Source: an uncultured Dermabacter sp. (GTDB lineage Bacteria; Actinomycetota; Actinomycetes; Actinomycetales; Dermabacteraceae). From it: a DNA stretch of 64,000 nucleotides. Positions 15,912-25,032 of this stretch are shown here, piece by piece. The notes beneath the pieces were generated by a model. It saw nothing but the letters and a program-made list of their open reading frames with translations, was not told the origin of the DNA and searched no databases. Position numbers and translations under genes: made by a program. Position 1 is the first letter of the stretch. Each line of letters starts with the position of its first letter. The stretch is from positions 124,001 to 188,000 of the forward strand of contig CAMXWV010000001.1 of NCBI GenBank assembly GCA_947252755.1, read 5' to 3'.

Positions 15912-17963
15912 GTGCCCGGCCTGTCCACATCGCTCAAACGTGTTCTGGTGGGGCGTCCGTTCTCCACGGATCGCCTCTCACGTGAACGTCTGCCCAAACG
16001 TCTTGCACTGCCAACCTTTGCCGCCGACGCGCTCAGCTCCGTGGCCTATGCCCCCGATGAAATCCTGCTCACCCTCGCCGTGGCAGGCGTGGCCACGTAC
16101 GCGCTGAGCCCCTGGATCGCCCTTGCGGTGGTGGCGGTCATGGCAGTGGTGGTGCTCACCCATCGCAACATCATCGAGGAGTATCCGACCGGAGGCGGCG
16201 ATTTCGAGGTGGCGCAGCGGAACCTCGGAGTGCGGGCCGGGCGGATTGTGGGCTCCGCGCTCCTGGTGGACTATGTGCTCACCGTGGCGGTGTCCACCAG
16301 CCAGGCCGCCGCCTACGCGGCCACCACACTCGATCTGCTGCACGGCTACGAGGTGCCGATTGCAGTGGCAGTGATCGCACTGCTGGCGCTGATCAATCTG
16401 AGGGGGGTGCGCGAATCGAATCGAGTGCTCGCAGTGCCGGTGTACCTGTTCATGGCGGCGCTCGGGCTGCTGCTCATGGCGGGCGCTGTCGAGTCAGTGC
16501 TCGGCACCCTGGGCGAGGCGCCCAGCGCAGATTTTGACCTGATTCCCGAGACGCCCTTTGATCAGGGGCTGACTGCGCTCGGCGGTGCGTTCCTGGTGCT
16601 GCGAGCGTTCACCTCCGGCTGCGCTGCTCTGACCGGTGTGGAGGCAGTAGCGAACGGGGTGCCGAGCTTCCGCCCGCCGAAGGCACAGAACGCGTCGTTC
16701 ACACTGCTGCTGGTAGGAGCCGCTGCCGCTGCCATGACCCTGGGCATCATCTGGCTGGCAGGCGTCACCGGGGTGCAGTACGTGCAGAACCCGCAGACGG
16801 ATCTTGCGGTGAACGGTGAGCCGGTAGGAGCCGCATACCGGCAGATTCCGGTGATCGGCCAGATCGCGGAGGCTGTGTTCGGCGGCGGCAGTCTGCTGTT
16901 CGGATTCGTGATCGCCGCCACCGTTCTGGTCCTGGGCATGGCCGCGAATACGGCGTTCAACGGCTTCCCGAATCTGGCGAGCATTCTGGCCAAAGCGGGC
17001 CATATGCCGCGCCAGTTCGCGGTCCGCGGCGACCGCCTGGCTTACTCCAACGGCATCATCGCGCTCGGCATTGCGGCAGCGCTGCTGGTGTGGGTGACGG
17101 GTGCGAGTGTGACGCTGCTGATCCAGATGTACATCGTGGGCGTGTTCGTGTCCTTCGCGTTCGGTCAGCTCGGCATGGTGCGCCACTACACGGCCCGGCT
17201 GCGGATCTCCACGTCTGTGGCAGAGCGTCGTTCCATTCGGGCGCGCCGGCTCATCAACCGGATCGGATTCACGGTGCTCACCGCCGTGCTCGCGGTAGTG
17301 ATCATCACAAAGTTCGCTGACGGAGCGTGGGCGGCGCTGCTGATCATGGCGGTTCTGTACGCCGTGATGAGCTTGATCAGCTCCCATTACGCGCGCATCA
17401 GCTCACAGCTGGAGCTGCCGCGTGATGCCACGCAGCCGGATGCGCGCCCCGGTGCATCCGGGGAAGAGCATCAGTCTATGCGCCGAGCGGAGGCCAGCCG
17501 CGCGATCGTGCTTGTTGCAGAGCTGGACAAGCCCACTGTGCGGGCGCTGGACGTGGCGGCAGCGAATCGCCATCTGGAGCTGCAGGCGCTGACGGTGAAG
17601 AACAATGAGGCGCGCACTCGGCAGCTGATCGATGACTGGCGTGGGCTGGGGCTTCCGATGCCGCTGCGGATCGTGTACTCGCCGTACCGAGAGTTCGCCG
17701 GGCCCATTGTGAGCTACGTGCTGTCCCTTACCCGACAGCATCCGGATGATGTTGTGGTTGTCTACATTCCGGAATTCCTCGTGGGACACTGGTGGGAGGC
17801 GCTGTTGCACAACCACTCGGTGCGCCGAGTGAAGCGCCAGCTCACCATGCTGGACCGCGTTGTGGTTGCAACTGTGCCGTGGCAGCTGGGCTCCGCGCGT
17901 GAGCGCTCGCTGCAGCTTGCCGAATACGTCACAGGGTCAGCACGCAGAAGGAGACGTTCATGA
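15912..17963 (+). CDS. kimA: KimA-family potassium:proton symporter (APC superfamily)
   Basis: 683 aa: about 12 membrane helices to residue ~480, then a ~170-residue cytoplasmic C-terminal domain. Blocks match Bacillus subtilis KimA as I remember it: DALSSVAY (39-46), IIEEYPTGGGDF, LLVDYVLTVAVS, RAFTSGCAALTGVEAVAN and VRGDRLAYSNGII. KimA imports K+ with high affinity and is inhibited by cyclic di-AMP through its C-terminal domain. Divergent TrkA genes support a K+ role. Residues differ in the first GGG motif (GGGDF rather than GGGAY), so ion preference is inferred. Commonly annotated only as APC amino-acid permease. The next gene overlaps by 4 bp. Confidence 0.8.
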   Translation: MPGLSTSLKRVLVGRPFSTDRLSRERLPKRLALPTFAADALSSVAYAPDEILLTLAVAGVATYALSPWIALAVVAVMAVVVLTHRNIIEEYPTGGGDFEVAQRNLGVRAGRIVGSALLVDYVLTVAVSTSQAAAYAATTLDLLHGYEVPIAVAVIALLALINLRGVRESNRVLAVPVYLFMAALGLLLMAGAVESVLGTLGEAPSADFDLIPETPFDQGLTALGGAFLVLRAFTSGCAALTGVEAVANGVPSFRPPKAQNASFTLLLVGAAAAAMTLGIIWLAGVTGVQYVQNPQTDLAVNGEPVGAAYRQIPVIGQIAEAVFGGGSLLFGFVIAATVLVLGMAANTAFNGFPNLASILAKAGHMPRQFAVRGDRLAYSNGIIALGIAAALLVWVTGASVTLLIQMYIVGVFVSFAFGQLGMVRHYTARLRISTSVAERRSIRARRLINRIGFTVLTAVLAVVIITKFADGAWAALLIMAVLYAVMSLISSHYARISSQLELPRDATQPDARPGASGEEHQSMRRAEASRAIVLVAELDKPTVRALDVAAANRHLELQALTVKNNEARTRQLIDDWRGLGLPMPLRIVYSPYREFAGPIVSYVLSLTRQHPDDVVVVYIPEFLVGHWWEALLHNHSVRRVKRQLTMLDRVVVATVPWQLGSARERSLQLAEYVTGSARRRRRS

Positions 17964-19264
17964 CGGACATACCCGCGATCGATGAACAGAACATCGGTCG
18001 CATCCTCACGGTCACCACGTCTGCTGCCGCCAACGGCGGCACGTTCGTGGCCCGCCATGAGGGCAGGGTTGTGTTCGTGCGGGGCAGCGCCCCGGGAGAG
18101 ACCGTCACCGTGCGAGTGCTGCCCGAGGATGACAAGCCCGGAGCCCGTTTCTGGCGCGCCGAAGTGGTGGACGTCATCGACCCGTCCCCGGACCGGGTGG
18201 AGTCCATCTGGCCGGAGGCCGGCACGGACGGGCTGGGCGGAGCCGACTACGCCCATATCGCACTCGATGCCCAGCGCCGAATCAAAACGGACGTACTGGT
18301 TGAGCTCATGACCCGCGGGCGCCTCAGCACCTACCCGGTGGAGGATGTGAGTGTGGAGCCTGCGCCCGGAGATTTCGATGGGCTCGGCTGGCGTACCCGA
18401 GTCCGCTTCGCTGTGGAGAACGGTCGGATCGGCATGCGAGCCTGGCGCAGTCACTCGCTGCACGGGGTGGGCGATAATCCGCTGGCGGTTGATGCGATCG
18501 CACGCATGCGCCTATCCGACCTCACAGCGCCCGAGGGGGTCTTTGCGATCGACGCGGTTGCCCCGTCAGGCTCAGCGCCCATGCTCGTGATCCGATCCGC
18601 GCGTCCATTGACGCTGGATGAGCTTGATCTGTCCCCGTACCTGGATGATGTGGAGATCGTGGTCAGCTCGCCGGGCGGAACTGAGGCGCTGCGCGGAAGC
18701 GAGATCATCACGGAACAGGCCGATGACTTCGAGTTCCAGCTGTTCGGCGGCGGCTTCTGGCAGGTTCACCGGGAGGCTCCCCGCACCCTCAGCAGCGTAG
18801 TGGCTCAGCAGCTCGCGGCGCAGCCGGGCGAGACTGTGTGGGACCTGTTCGGCGGTGCGGGTCTGCTCTCCGTCAGCGCAGCCCGTGCAGTGGGGGATCA
18901 TGGGGCGCTGATCTCCGTGGAGGGCTCACCCCGCGCCAGCGCTGATGCGGATCGGAACCTTCGTGCTTTTGCGCAGGCCAGTGCTGTGCGTGCCGATGTC
19001 ACAGACTTTGCAAACGCGTCCGTATCCGGAGCTGACCGCATCATCATGGATCCGCCGCGGGCCGGGGTGGGGGAGAGGACCATGGCACGGCTGCTGGAGG
19101 CCGCTCGAACTCGCGCTGTGTACGTGTCCTGTGAACCATCCACCCTGGTTCGGGACCTGGTGGTTGCTGAGCGTGCAGGCTGGCAGATCAGTGATGTGCG
19201 CGCTTTCGACCTGTTCCCGCACACTCATCACACCGAGTGTGTGGTGACCCTGGACCGGGGATGA
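17960..19264 (+). CDS. TRAM-domain RNA (uracil-5-)-methyltransferase, TrmA/RlmD family
   Basis: 434 aa: N-terminal TRAM RNA-binding domain (to about residue 65), central region, C-terminal Rossmann SAM-methyltransferase. Motifs: FWQVH, VWDLFGGAGLLSV for SAM, IIMDPPRAG, and VSCEPSTLVRDL with the catalytic Cys at about C391, then FDLFPHTHHTECV. It would methylate uracil C5 in rRNA or tRNA. The cysteines that hold the 4Fe-4S cluster in RlmD (CGGC) are replaced by GGAD, so no cluster is expected. Coupled to the KimA-like gene by ATGA; the pairing with this transporter recurs in mycobacteria. Exact target base is not predictable. Confidence 0.9.
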   Translation: MTDIPAIDEQNIGRILTVTTSAAANGGTFVARHEGRVVFVRGSAPGETVTVRVLPEDDKPGARFWRAEVVDVIDPSPDRVESIWPEAGTDGLGGADYAHIALDAQRRIKTDVLVELMTRGRLSTYPVEDVSVEPAPGDFDGLGWRTRVRFAVENGRIGMRAWRSHSLHGVGDNPLAVDAIARMRLSDLTAPEGVFAIDAVAPSGSAPMLVIRSARPLTLDELDLSPYLDDVEIVVSSPGGTEALRGSEIITEQADDFEFQLFGGGFWQVHREAPRTLSSVVAQQLAAQPGETVWDLFGGAGLLSVSAARAVGDHGALISVEGSPRASADADRNLRAFAQASAVRADVTDFANASVSGADRIIMDPPRAGVGERTMARLLEAARTRAVYVSCEPSTLVRDLVVAERAGWQISDVRAFDLFPHTHHTECVVTLDRG

Positions 19265-19327
19265 AGGCAGCGCAGCCGAGAGCGAGCGTGCGGGCATCAG
19301 ATCCGGTGTCCGCACCTCTGATAGATT

Positions 19328-19345
19328 TATCTTGACGTCAAGATA
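19328..19345. promoter_or_regulatory. Perfect 18-bp palindromic operator upstream of aconitase
   Basis: TATCTTGACGTCAAGATA is a perfect palindrome ending 18 bp before the acnA GTG; AGGAGG stands at 19354-19359. Possible -10 sequences (TAGATT, TATCTT) overlap or precede it, so a bound dimer would block transcription start. The size and symmetry suit a MarR-, TetR- or GntR-type dimer. The binding protein is not in the window. Confidence 0.75.
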
Positions 19346-19363
19346 GTTTGTTCAGGAGGATCC

Positions 19364-22150
19364 GTGAGCACCATCAATTCATTCGACTCCGCAACCACCC
19401 TCCGAGTAGGTGATTCCGAGTACGAGATCTTCAGCCTCTCCGCTGTGAAGGGCTCCGAACGCCTGCCGTACTCCCTGAAGATTCTGCTCGAGAACCTGCT
19501 GCGCACAGAGGACGGTGCGAACATCACCGATCGGCATGTGCGCGCCCTCGCCGCCTGGGATCCGAAGGCGGAACCGGACACCGAGATCCAATTCACCCCG
19601 GCCCGGGTCATCATGCAGGACTTCACCGGTGTTCCCTGCATCGTGGACCTTGCCACCATGCGCGAAGCGATGGAAGAGCTGGGCGGGGATGCGTCGAAGA
19701 TCAACCCGCTCGCTCCTTCTGAGATGGTCATCGACCATTCGGTCATGATCGACGTGGCCGGTCGGCTGGACGCGCTCGAGAAGAACATGGAGCTCGAATA
19801 CGGCCGGAACCGGGAGCGCTACCAGTTCCTGCGCTGGGGCCAGACCGCCTTCGATGACTTCAAGGTGGTGCCCCCGGGCACAGGCATCGTCCACCAGGTG
19901 AACATCGAGTATCTGGCCCGCACCGTCATGACCCGCGAGGTGAACGGTGTTCTGCGCGCCTACCCGGACTCCTGCGTGGGCACCGACTCTCACACCACTA
20001 TGGTGAACGGTCTTGGTGTGCTCGGCTGGGGCGTGGGCGGCATCGAGGCTGAGGCAGCGATGCTCGGCCAGCCCGTCTCCATGCTGATCCCGCGGGTGGT
20101 GGGCTTCAAGCTCACCGGAGAGATTCCTCCGGCCGCGACCGCCACCGATGTGGTGCTCACAATCACCGAGATGCTTCGTGAGCACGGCGTCGTGGGCAAG
20201 TTCGTTGAGTTCTACGGCGAGGGTGTTGCCCAGGTGCCGCTGGCGAACCGCGCCACGATCGGCAATATGAGCCCCGAGTTCGGCTCTACCTGCGCCATCT
20301 TCCCGATCGACTCCGTCACGACCGACTACCTGCGGCTCACCGGCCGCAGCGAAGAGCAGGTCCGCCTGGTGGAGGAGTACGCGAAAGCGCAGGGGCTCTG
20401 GCATGACCCGGCGAATGAGATCGAATACTCCGAGTACCTTGAACTGGACCTCTCTACTGTGGTGCCGTCCATCGCCGGCCCGAAGCGCCCGCAGGACCGC
20501 ATCATCCTCACCGAAGCGAAGCAGCGGTTCCGTGAGGTGCTTCCCAGCTACGTGAAGAATGCGTCGGAAGAGGTGGAGGACGCTGAGGCGGGCTCCTTCC
20601 CGGCATCCGATCCCTCCGCTCCGGCCGCCGACGCGGACGAGGGCGGCAGCGCCCCCACGACCACGCCCGCCCGTGGCCGGGCGAGCAGCCCGATTGCGGT
20701 CAAGGGACAGGACTTCTCGATCGACCACGGCATCGTCTCGATCGCCTCGATCACCTCCTGCACCAACACGTCCAACCCGTCCGTGATGATGGCGGCGGGA
20801 ATCCTTGCGAAGAATGCCGTGGAGAAGGGCCTGACGGCCAAGCCGTGGGTCAAGACGTCCATGGCACCGGGATCCCAGGTGGTCACCGGCTACTACGAAA
20901 AGGCTGGCCTCTGGCCGTATCTGGAGGACCTCGGCTTCCACCTGGTGGGCTACGGCTGCACCACCTGTATCGGCAACTCCGGCCCACTCGCTCCCGAGAT
21001 CAGCGAGGCGATTGCCGACGGCGACCTGGCCGTTACCTCTGTGCTGTCCGGCAACCGCAACTTCGAGGGCCGCATCAACCCGGACGTCACAATGAACTAC
21101 CTTGCTTCGCCGCCGCTGGTGATCGCCTACGCGCTGGCCGGCACGATGGACTTCGACTTTGAGTCCGAACCGCTCGGCCAGGACAGGGACGGCGCCCCGG
21201 TGTTCCTCAAGGACATCTGGCCAAGCCCGTCCGAGGTGGAACAGACCATTGCCGAGAACATCACCCGTGAAATGTTCGAACAGGACTACGCGGATGTGTT
21301 CAAGGGCGATGAGCGCTGGCAGTCCCTCGAGACCCCGGAAGGCAACACCTTCGACTGGGATGAGGACTCCACGTATGTGCGCAAACCCCCGTACTTCGAC
21401 GGCATGGCAGCAGAGCCCGCGCCCGTGACGGATATTGCGGGCGCGCGCGTGCTCGTCAAGGTGGGTGACTCCACCACCACCGACCACATCTCACCGGCCG
21501 GCGCTATCAAGGCAGATTCCCCCGCGGGCATCTACCTCAAGGAGCACGGGGTGGACCGGCGCGACTTCAACTCCTATGGTTCGCGCCGAGGCAACCACGA
21601 AGTGATGATCCGCGGCACCTTCGCCAACATACGACTGCGCAACCAGCTGCTGGAGGATGTGGAAGGCGGTTACACCAAGAACTTCCTCACCGGTGAGCAG
21701 GCCTTCATCTACGACGCGGCCCAGGATTACGCCGAGCAGGGCATCCCGCTGGTGGTGCTTGCCGGCAAGGAATACGGCACCGGTTCCTCCCGAGACTGGG
21801 CAGCCAAGGGGACCATGCTGCTGGGTGTGAAGGCGGTCATCGCCGAGAGCTACGAACGGATCCACCGCTCGAACCTCATCGGCATGGGAGTGCTGCCGCT
21901 GCAGTATCCCAACGGTGAGAACGCGGATTCGCTCGGTCTCACCGGTGAAGAGACCTTCGCCGTCACCGGCATCGAAGCGATGAATGAGGGCTCCACGCCG
22001 AAGACCGTGCGCGTGGTGGCCGAACGTGAGGGTGCGGAGCCGATCGAGTTCGACGCGATCGTGCGGATCGACACCCCGGGCGAGGCAGCCTACTACCGCA
22101 ATGGCGGTATCCTGCAGTACGTGCTGCGTTCGCTCGTGAAACAGGCATGA
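19364..22150 (+). CDS. acnA: Aconitate hydratase A
   Basis: 928 aa, GTG start 5 bp after AGGAGG. Converts citrate to isocitrate in the TCA cycle using a 4Fe-4S cluster. Cluster ligands C466 (SITSCTNTSNP) and C532/C535 (YGCTTCIG) are present, as are GTDSHTTM, the swivel-domain GSRRGNHEVM and the active-site GTGSSRDWAAKG. Between about residues 398 and 443 there is an acidic, Ser/Pro/Ala-rich insert between domains that looks disordered. Alone between the RNA methyltransferase and a strong terminator, hence its own transcription unit under the palindromic operator. Certain. Confidence 0.97.
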   Translation: MSTINSFDSATTLRVGDSEYEIFSLSAVKGSERLPYSLKILLENLLRTEDGANITDRHVRALAAWDPKAEPDTEIQFTPARVIMQDFTGVPCIVDLATMREAMEELGGDASKINPLAPSEMVIDHSVMIDVAGRLDALEKNMELEYGRNRERYQFLRWGQTAFDDFKVVPPGTGIVHQVNIEYLARTVMTREVNGVLRAYPDSCVGTDSHTTMVNGLGVLGWGVGGIEAEAAMLGQPVSMLIPRVVGFKLTGEIPPAATATDVVLTITEMLREHGVVGKFVEFYGEGVAQVPLANRATIGNMSPEFGSTCAIFPIDSVTTDYLRLTGRSEEQVRLVEEYAKAQGLWHDPANEIEYSEYLELDLSTVVPSIAGPKRPQDRIILTEAKQRFREVLPSYVKNASEEVEDAEAGSFPASDPSAPAADADEGGSAPTTTPARGRASSPIAVKGQDFSIDHGIVSIASITSCTNTSNPSVMMAAGILAKNAVEKGLTAKPWVKTSMAPGSQVVTGYYEKAGLWPYLEDLGFHLVGYGCTTCIGNSGPLAPEISEAIADGDLAVTSVLSGNRNFEGRINPDVTMNYLASPPLVIAYALAGTMDFDFESEPLGQDRDGAPVFLKDIWPSPSEVEQTIAENITREMFEQDYADVFKGDERWQSLETPEGNTFDWDEDSTYVRKPPYFDGMAAEPAPVTDIAGARVLVKVGDSTTTDHISPAGAIKADSPAGIYLKEHGVDRRDFNSYGSRRGNHEVMIRGTFANIRLRNQLLEDVEGGYTKNFLTGEQAFIYDAAQDYAEQGIPLVVLAGKEYGTGSSRDWAAKGTMLLGVKAVIAESYERIHRSNLIGMGVLPLQYPNGENADSLGLTGEETFAVTGIEAMNEGSTPKTVRVVAEREGAEPIEFDAIVRIDTPGEAAYYRNGGILQYVLRSLVKQA

Positions 22151-22201
22151 CCCGCCAGCAGCGATCACCGCGGAAGGGGTGACTGCACGCGGACGCTGAA
22201 G

Positions 22202-22239
22202 AGGGCCGGCTGTTCCGATGGGGAGCAGCCGGCCCTTTC
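22202..22239 (+). terminator. Rho-independent terminator of acnA
   Basis: Perfect 11-bp stem AGGGCCGGCTG / CAGCCGGCCCT (22202-22212, 22226-22236) with a 13-nt loop, then TTTCC. It lies 50 bp after the acnA stop. Confidence 0.85.
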
Positions 22240-22343
22240 CGGATCCCTCGATGGTCAACGAGATGCGTGCGCAACTATGTGTGCGTCTGGTGAAGTTCTG
22301 CACCAATGTGCAGACCGGGGCGGCTGCGGGGTGAAACCACACG

Positions 22344-22355
22344 TAAGCTCGAAGC
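22344..22355 (+). promoter_or_regulatory. Leaderless promoter of dxs
   Basis: TAAGCT at 22344-22349, 6 bp, ATG at 22356, no ribosome binding site. Confidence 0.6.
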
Positions 22356-24164
22356 ATGACCTCACCGCGCGTCGACGTTCTCGCCAGCCGCATCCCCGCC
22401 TCTCCGGCAGAACTGCAGCAGCTGAGCGAGGCGCAGCTCGATGATCTCACCTCCCACCTGCGCGAGCAGCTCATCAGGATCGTCTCCCGCAGTGGCGGTC
22501 ACGTAGGACCAAACCTCGGAGTGCTTGAGCTGACCATTGCCCTGCACCGAGTCTTCAGCTCCCCCCGTGATCCGATCGTGTTCGACACCGGACACCAGGC
22601 CTATGTCCACAAGATGCTGACCGGGCGTGCCGATCTGGCGGGGCTTCGCACCGAAGGCGGCACCTCCGGTTACCCAAGCCGTGCCGAATCCGAGCACGAC
22701 CTCGTGGAGAACTCCCATGCCTCCGGCTCACTCGGCTGGGCGCTCGGCCTCGGCATGGCCTTCGCTGCCGCATCGGAAGACCGCGTCAGCGTCGCCGTCA
22801 TCGGCGACGGCGCCCTCACCGGGGGCGTGGCCCTGGAAGCACTGAACCTGGCTCCGGATCATCGTCGCTCGCAGACGGTGTTCATCCTCAATGACAATCT
22901 CCGCTCCTACGCGCCGACCGTTGGGGCGCTCGCCCGCCATCTCGATGAGCTCCGCTCAGGAAGCCCAGCCGGACGGTCCGTGTTCGACGCACTCGGCTAC
23001 ACCGTGATCGGCCCGGTGGACGGTCACGATGTGCACGCCATCGAAGCCGCTCTGCGTGAAGCCCGCCGCGCTGCGCTCGGCGAGGCGATCCCGCTCGTGC
23101 ACGTGGTCACCGCAAAAGGGCGGGGACTGCTCGCGGCTGAGATGCATGAAGCTGACCAGTGGCATGCCCACGGTCCGTTTGACATCACCGCCGCTCATGC
23201 GCCTGCCCAGCACCCCGAGACCCCTGCGGGCGGCACCTGGACCGACCACTTCTCCGATGCGATCCTCTCCCTTGCCCGCCAGAGCCCGCACCTGGTGGCG
23301 CTGAGCGCCGCCATGGTGGACCCCGTTGGCCTCACCGCGATGCAGCGGACGTTTCCCCACCGCGTGCTGGACACCGGCATCGCAGAACAGGTCACACTCG
23401 ATATCGCCGCGGGCCTTGCCCATGCCGGCCAGCGCCCCATTGTGGCCCTCTACTCCACGTTCCTCACGCGCGCGATCGACCAGCTCCTGATGGACATCGC
23501 GCTGCACCGTGAGCCGGTCACCATCACCCTCGATCGCGCTGGCATCACCGGCGAGGACGGCGCCAGCCACCACGGGATGTGGGACCTTGGACTGGTCGCG
23601 CAGGTACCGGGCCTTGAGGTATTCGCACCAAGGGACGCCGTTCAGCTGGAAGCGGCGCTCACCTCACGCCTCACTGGTCCCACTCCGGAAGGACCAGGTC
23701 TCATCCGCTTCCCGAAGGGTCCCGCACCCGCAGCGATCCCCGCACTTCGCTCCACCGCCGCTGGTGATGTGCTGCTCGAAGCCCCGGTCACCGGTGCGGC
23801 GCCGGTGGTGATCGTCTCTTATGGTGCGCTCGCTGATCGCGCTGTGGCAACCGGGGAGAAGCTGGCGGCGGCGGGCATCGCCGTCACGGTGATCGACCCG
23901 GTGCGAGCGCTGCCGATCGCTCCGGCGCTGCTGGATCTGCTGGCCACAGCTCGCGCGGTGATCACCCTGGAAGACGGGGTCCGGCAGCGCGGCATCGGAG
24001 CTGCGGTGCTGGTGGCGCTGGCTGATCGTGGTGAGTCCGTTCCCGTGCGGCTGCTCGGCGTGGACCAGGCGTTCATCGATCATGCGAGCCGAGCAGCGAT
24101 CCTCGAGCGTGAGGGTCTCACTGCTGAGGCGATTGCACAGGCTGCGCTGTCACTGCTCACCTGA
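22356..24164 (+). CDS. dxs: 1-deoxy-D-xylulose-5-phosphate synthase
   Basis: 602 aa, thiamine-diphosphate enzyme that condenses pyruvate and glyceraldehyde 3-phosphate, the entry step of the MEP isoprenoid pathway. TPP-binding motif GDGALTGGVALEALN ends with ILNDN; the N-terminal GGHVGPNLGVLELTIALH and FDTGHQAYVHKMLTGR are typical, and the C-terminal transketolase domain has RAGITGEDGASHHGMWD. Slightly shorter than the usual 620-640 aa. Converges with map, stops 10 bp apart. Other MEP genes are not in the window. Confidence 0.96.
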   Translation: MTSPRVDVLASRIPASPAELQQLSEAQLDDLTSHLREQLIRIVSRSGGHVGPNLGVLELTIALHRVFSSPRDPIVFDTGHQAYVHKMLTGRADLAGLRTEGGTSGYPSRAESEHDLVENSHASGSLGWALGLGMAFAAASEDRVSVAVIGDGALTGGVALEALNLAPDHRRSQTVFILNDNLRSYAPTVGALARHLDELRSGSPAGRSVFDALGYTVIGPVDGHDVHAIEAALREARRAALGEAIPLVHVVTAKGRGLLAAEMHEADQWHAHGPFDITAAHAPAQHPETPAGGTWTDHFSDAILSLARQSPHLVALSAAMVDPVGLTAMQRTFPHRVLDTGIAEQVTLDIAAGLAHAGQRPIVALYSTFLTRAIDQLLMDIALHREPVTITLDRAGITGEDGASHHGMWDLGLVAQVPGLEVFAPRDAVQLEAALTSRLTGPTPEGPGLIRFPKGPAPAAIPALRSTAAGDVLLEAPVTGAAPVVIVSYGALADRAVATGEKLAAAGIAVTVIDPVRALPIAPALLDLLATARAVITLEDGVRQRGIGAAVLVALADRGESVPVRLLGVDQAFIDHASRAAILEREGLTAEAIAQAALSLLT

Positions 24165-24174
24165 GTGCGCCGCA

Positions 24175-25032
24175 TCAGCCCTTCACGCTGGAACGCGGGT
24201 GTGGATCATCCGACCGCGCCGTCATGATGATCGGCTCGCCCTCGGTGACAATCAGCGTGTGTTCCGCATGAGCGCCGACAGAGCCATCCACGGATTCCAC
24301 GGTCCACCCGTCGCGGTCAGTGATGACCAGCTCACTGGTGGTGGGGGAGAGGAACGGCTCCACGGTGATCGCCATCCCAGCCTCGAGCTGTGCACCCGAG
24401 CCGGCCGGGCCCGCGTTCGGCACAAAGGGCGCCTCATGCATGGTCCGGCCCACGCCGTGCCCGCCGAACTGCCGATTGATCGTGTAGCCGCGGTCGAATG
24501 CTTCCTGCCAGACAGCTTGGCCGATGTCTCCCACGGTGTTTCCAGCTCTTGCCTGGTCGATGCCCGCCCACATCACCGCTTCGGTGTCCCGGATCAGCTG
24601 CAGTAGCTCAGGGCGCTGATTCCCCACCACGATGGACAGGGACGAATCCGCCACCCAGCCGTCCAGCTCCACCGCGAAATCCAGGGAGATCAGGTCGCCG
24701 TCGGCGAGCACTCGGTCATACGGACGTCCGTGCAGAATGGCCTCATTGACCGATGTGCAGATCACATGGCCAAACGGGGAGCCGCCGAAGCTCGGGTGAT
24801 AGTCGATGTAGCAGCTGGCAGCTCCGGCATCCCGGATCAGCCGGTGCGCTTCGGCGTCGATATCCAGCAGATTCCACCCCACATCCACGACACGGCGCAG
24901 GTGCGAGAGCACTCCAGCCACGAAATCGCCGGCCGGAGCGAGCTGCTCCGGACTCGGACGCTGCTGCTCGGATCGTTGCGGGGATCGAGCGGCGCGCCGG
25001 TTGTGTTCAGTGTGTTGACTGCGCCGTGACAT
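24175..25032 (-). CDS. map: Methionine aminopeptidase, type I
   Basis: 285 aa. Removes N-terminal Met co-translationally. Dimetal ligands are visible: LDFAVELDGWVADSSLS (two Asp), GGHGVGRTMHEAP (His), ITVEPF (Glu) and HAEHTLIV (Glu). The first 35 residues are a basic, Arg/Ser/Gln-rich extension, not the PxxP extension of mycobacterial MetAP1c. The ATG at 25032 has GGAGGAG 5 bp upstream; an in-frame codon at 25113 would extend much further into ctaA. The start lies 26 bp inside the 3' end of ctaA, giving an overlapping pair on the same strand. Confidence 0.92.
   Translation of the reverse strand: MSRRSQHTEHNRRAARSPQRSEQQRPSPEQLAPAGDFVAGVLSHLRRVVDVGWNLLDIDAEAHRLIRDAGAASCYIDYHPSFGGSPFGHVICTSVNEAILHGRPYDRVLADGDLISLDFAVELDGWVADSSLSIVVGNQRPELLQLIRDTEAVMWAGIDQARAGNTVGDIGQAVWQEAFDRGYTINRQFGGHGVGRTMHEAPFVPNAGPAGSGAQLEAGMAITVEPFLSPTTSELVITDRDGWTVESVDGSVGAHAEHTLIVTEGEPIIMTARSDDPHPRSSVKG

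Noticed and set aside
19379..21487. 702-codon open frame antisense to aconitase
   Set aside because: acnA is unmistakable on the plus strand; the antisense product is low-complexity.
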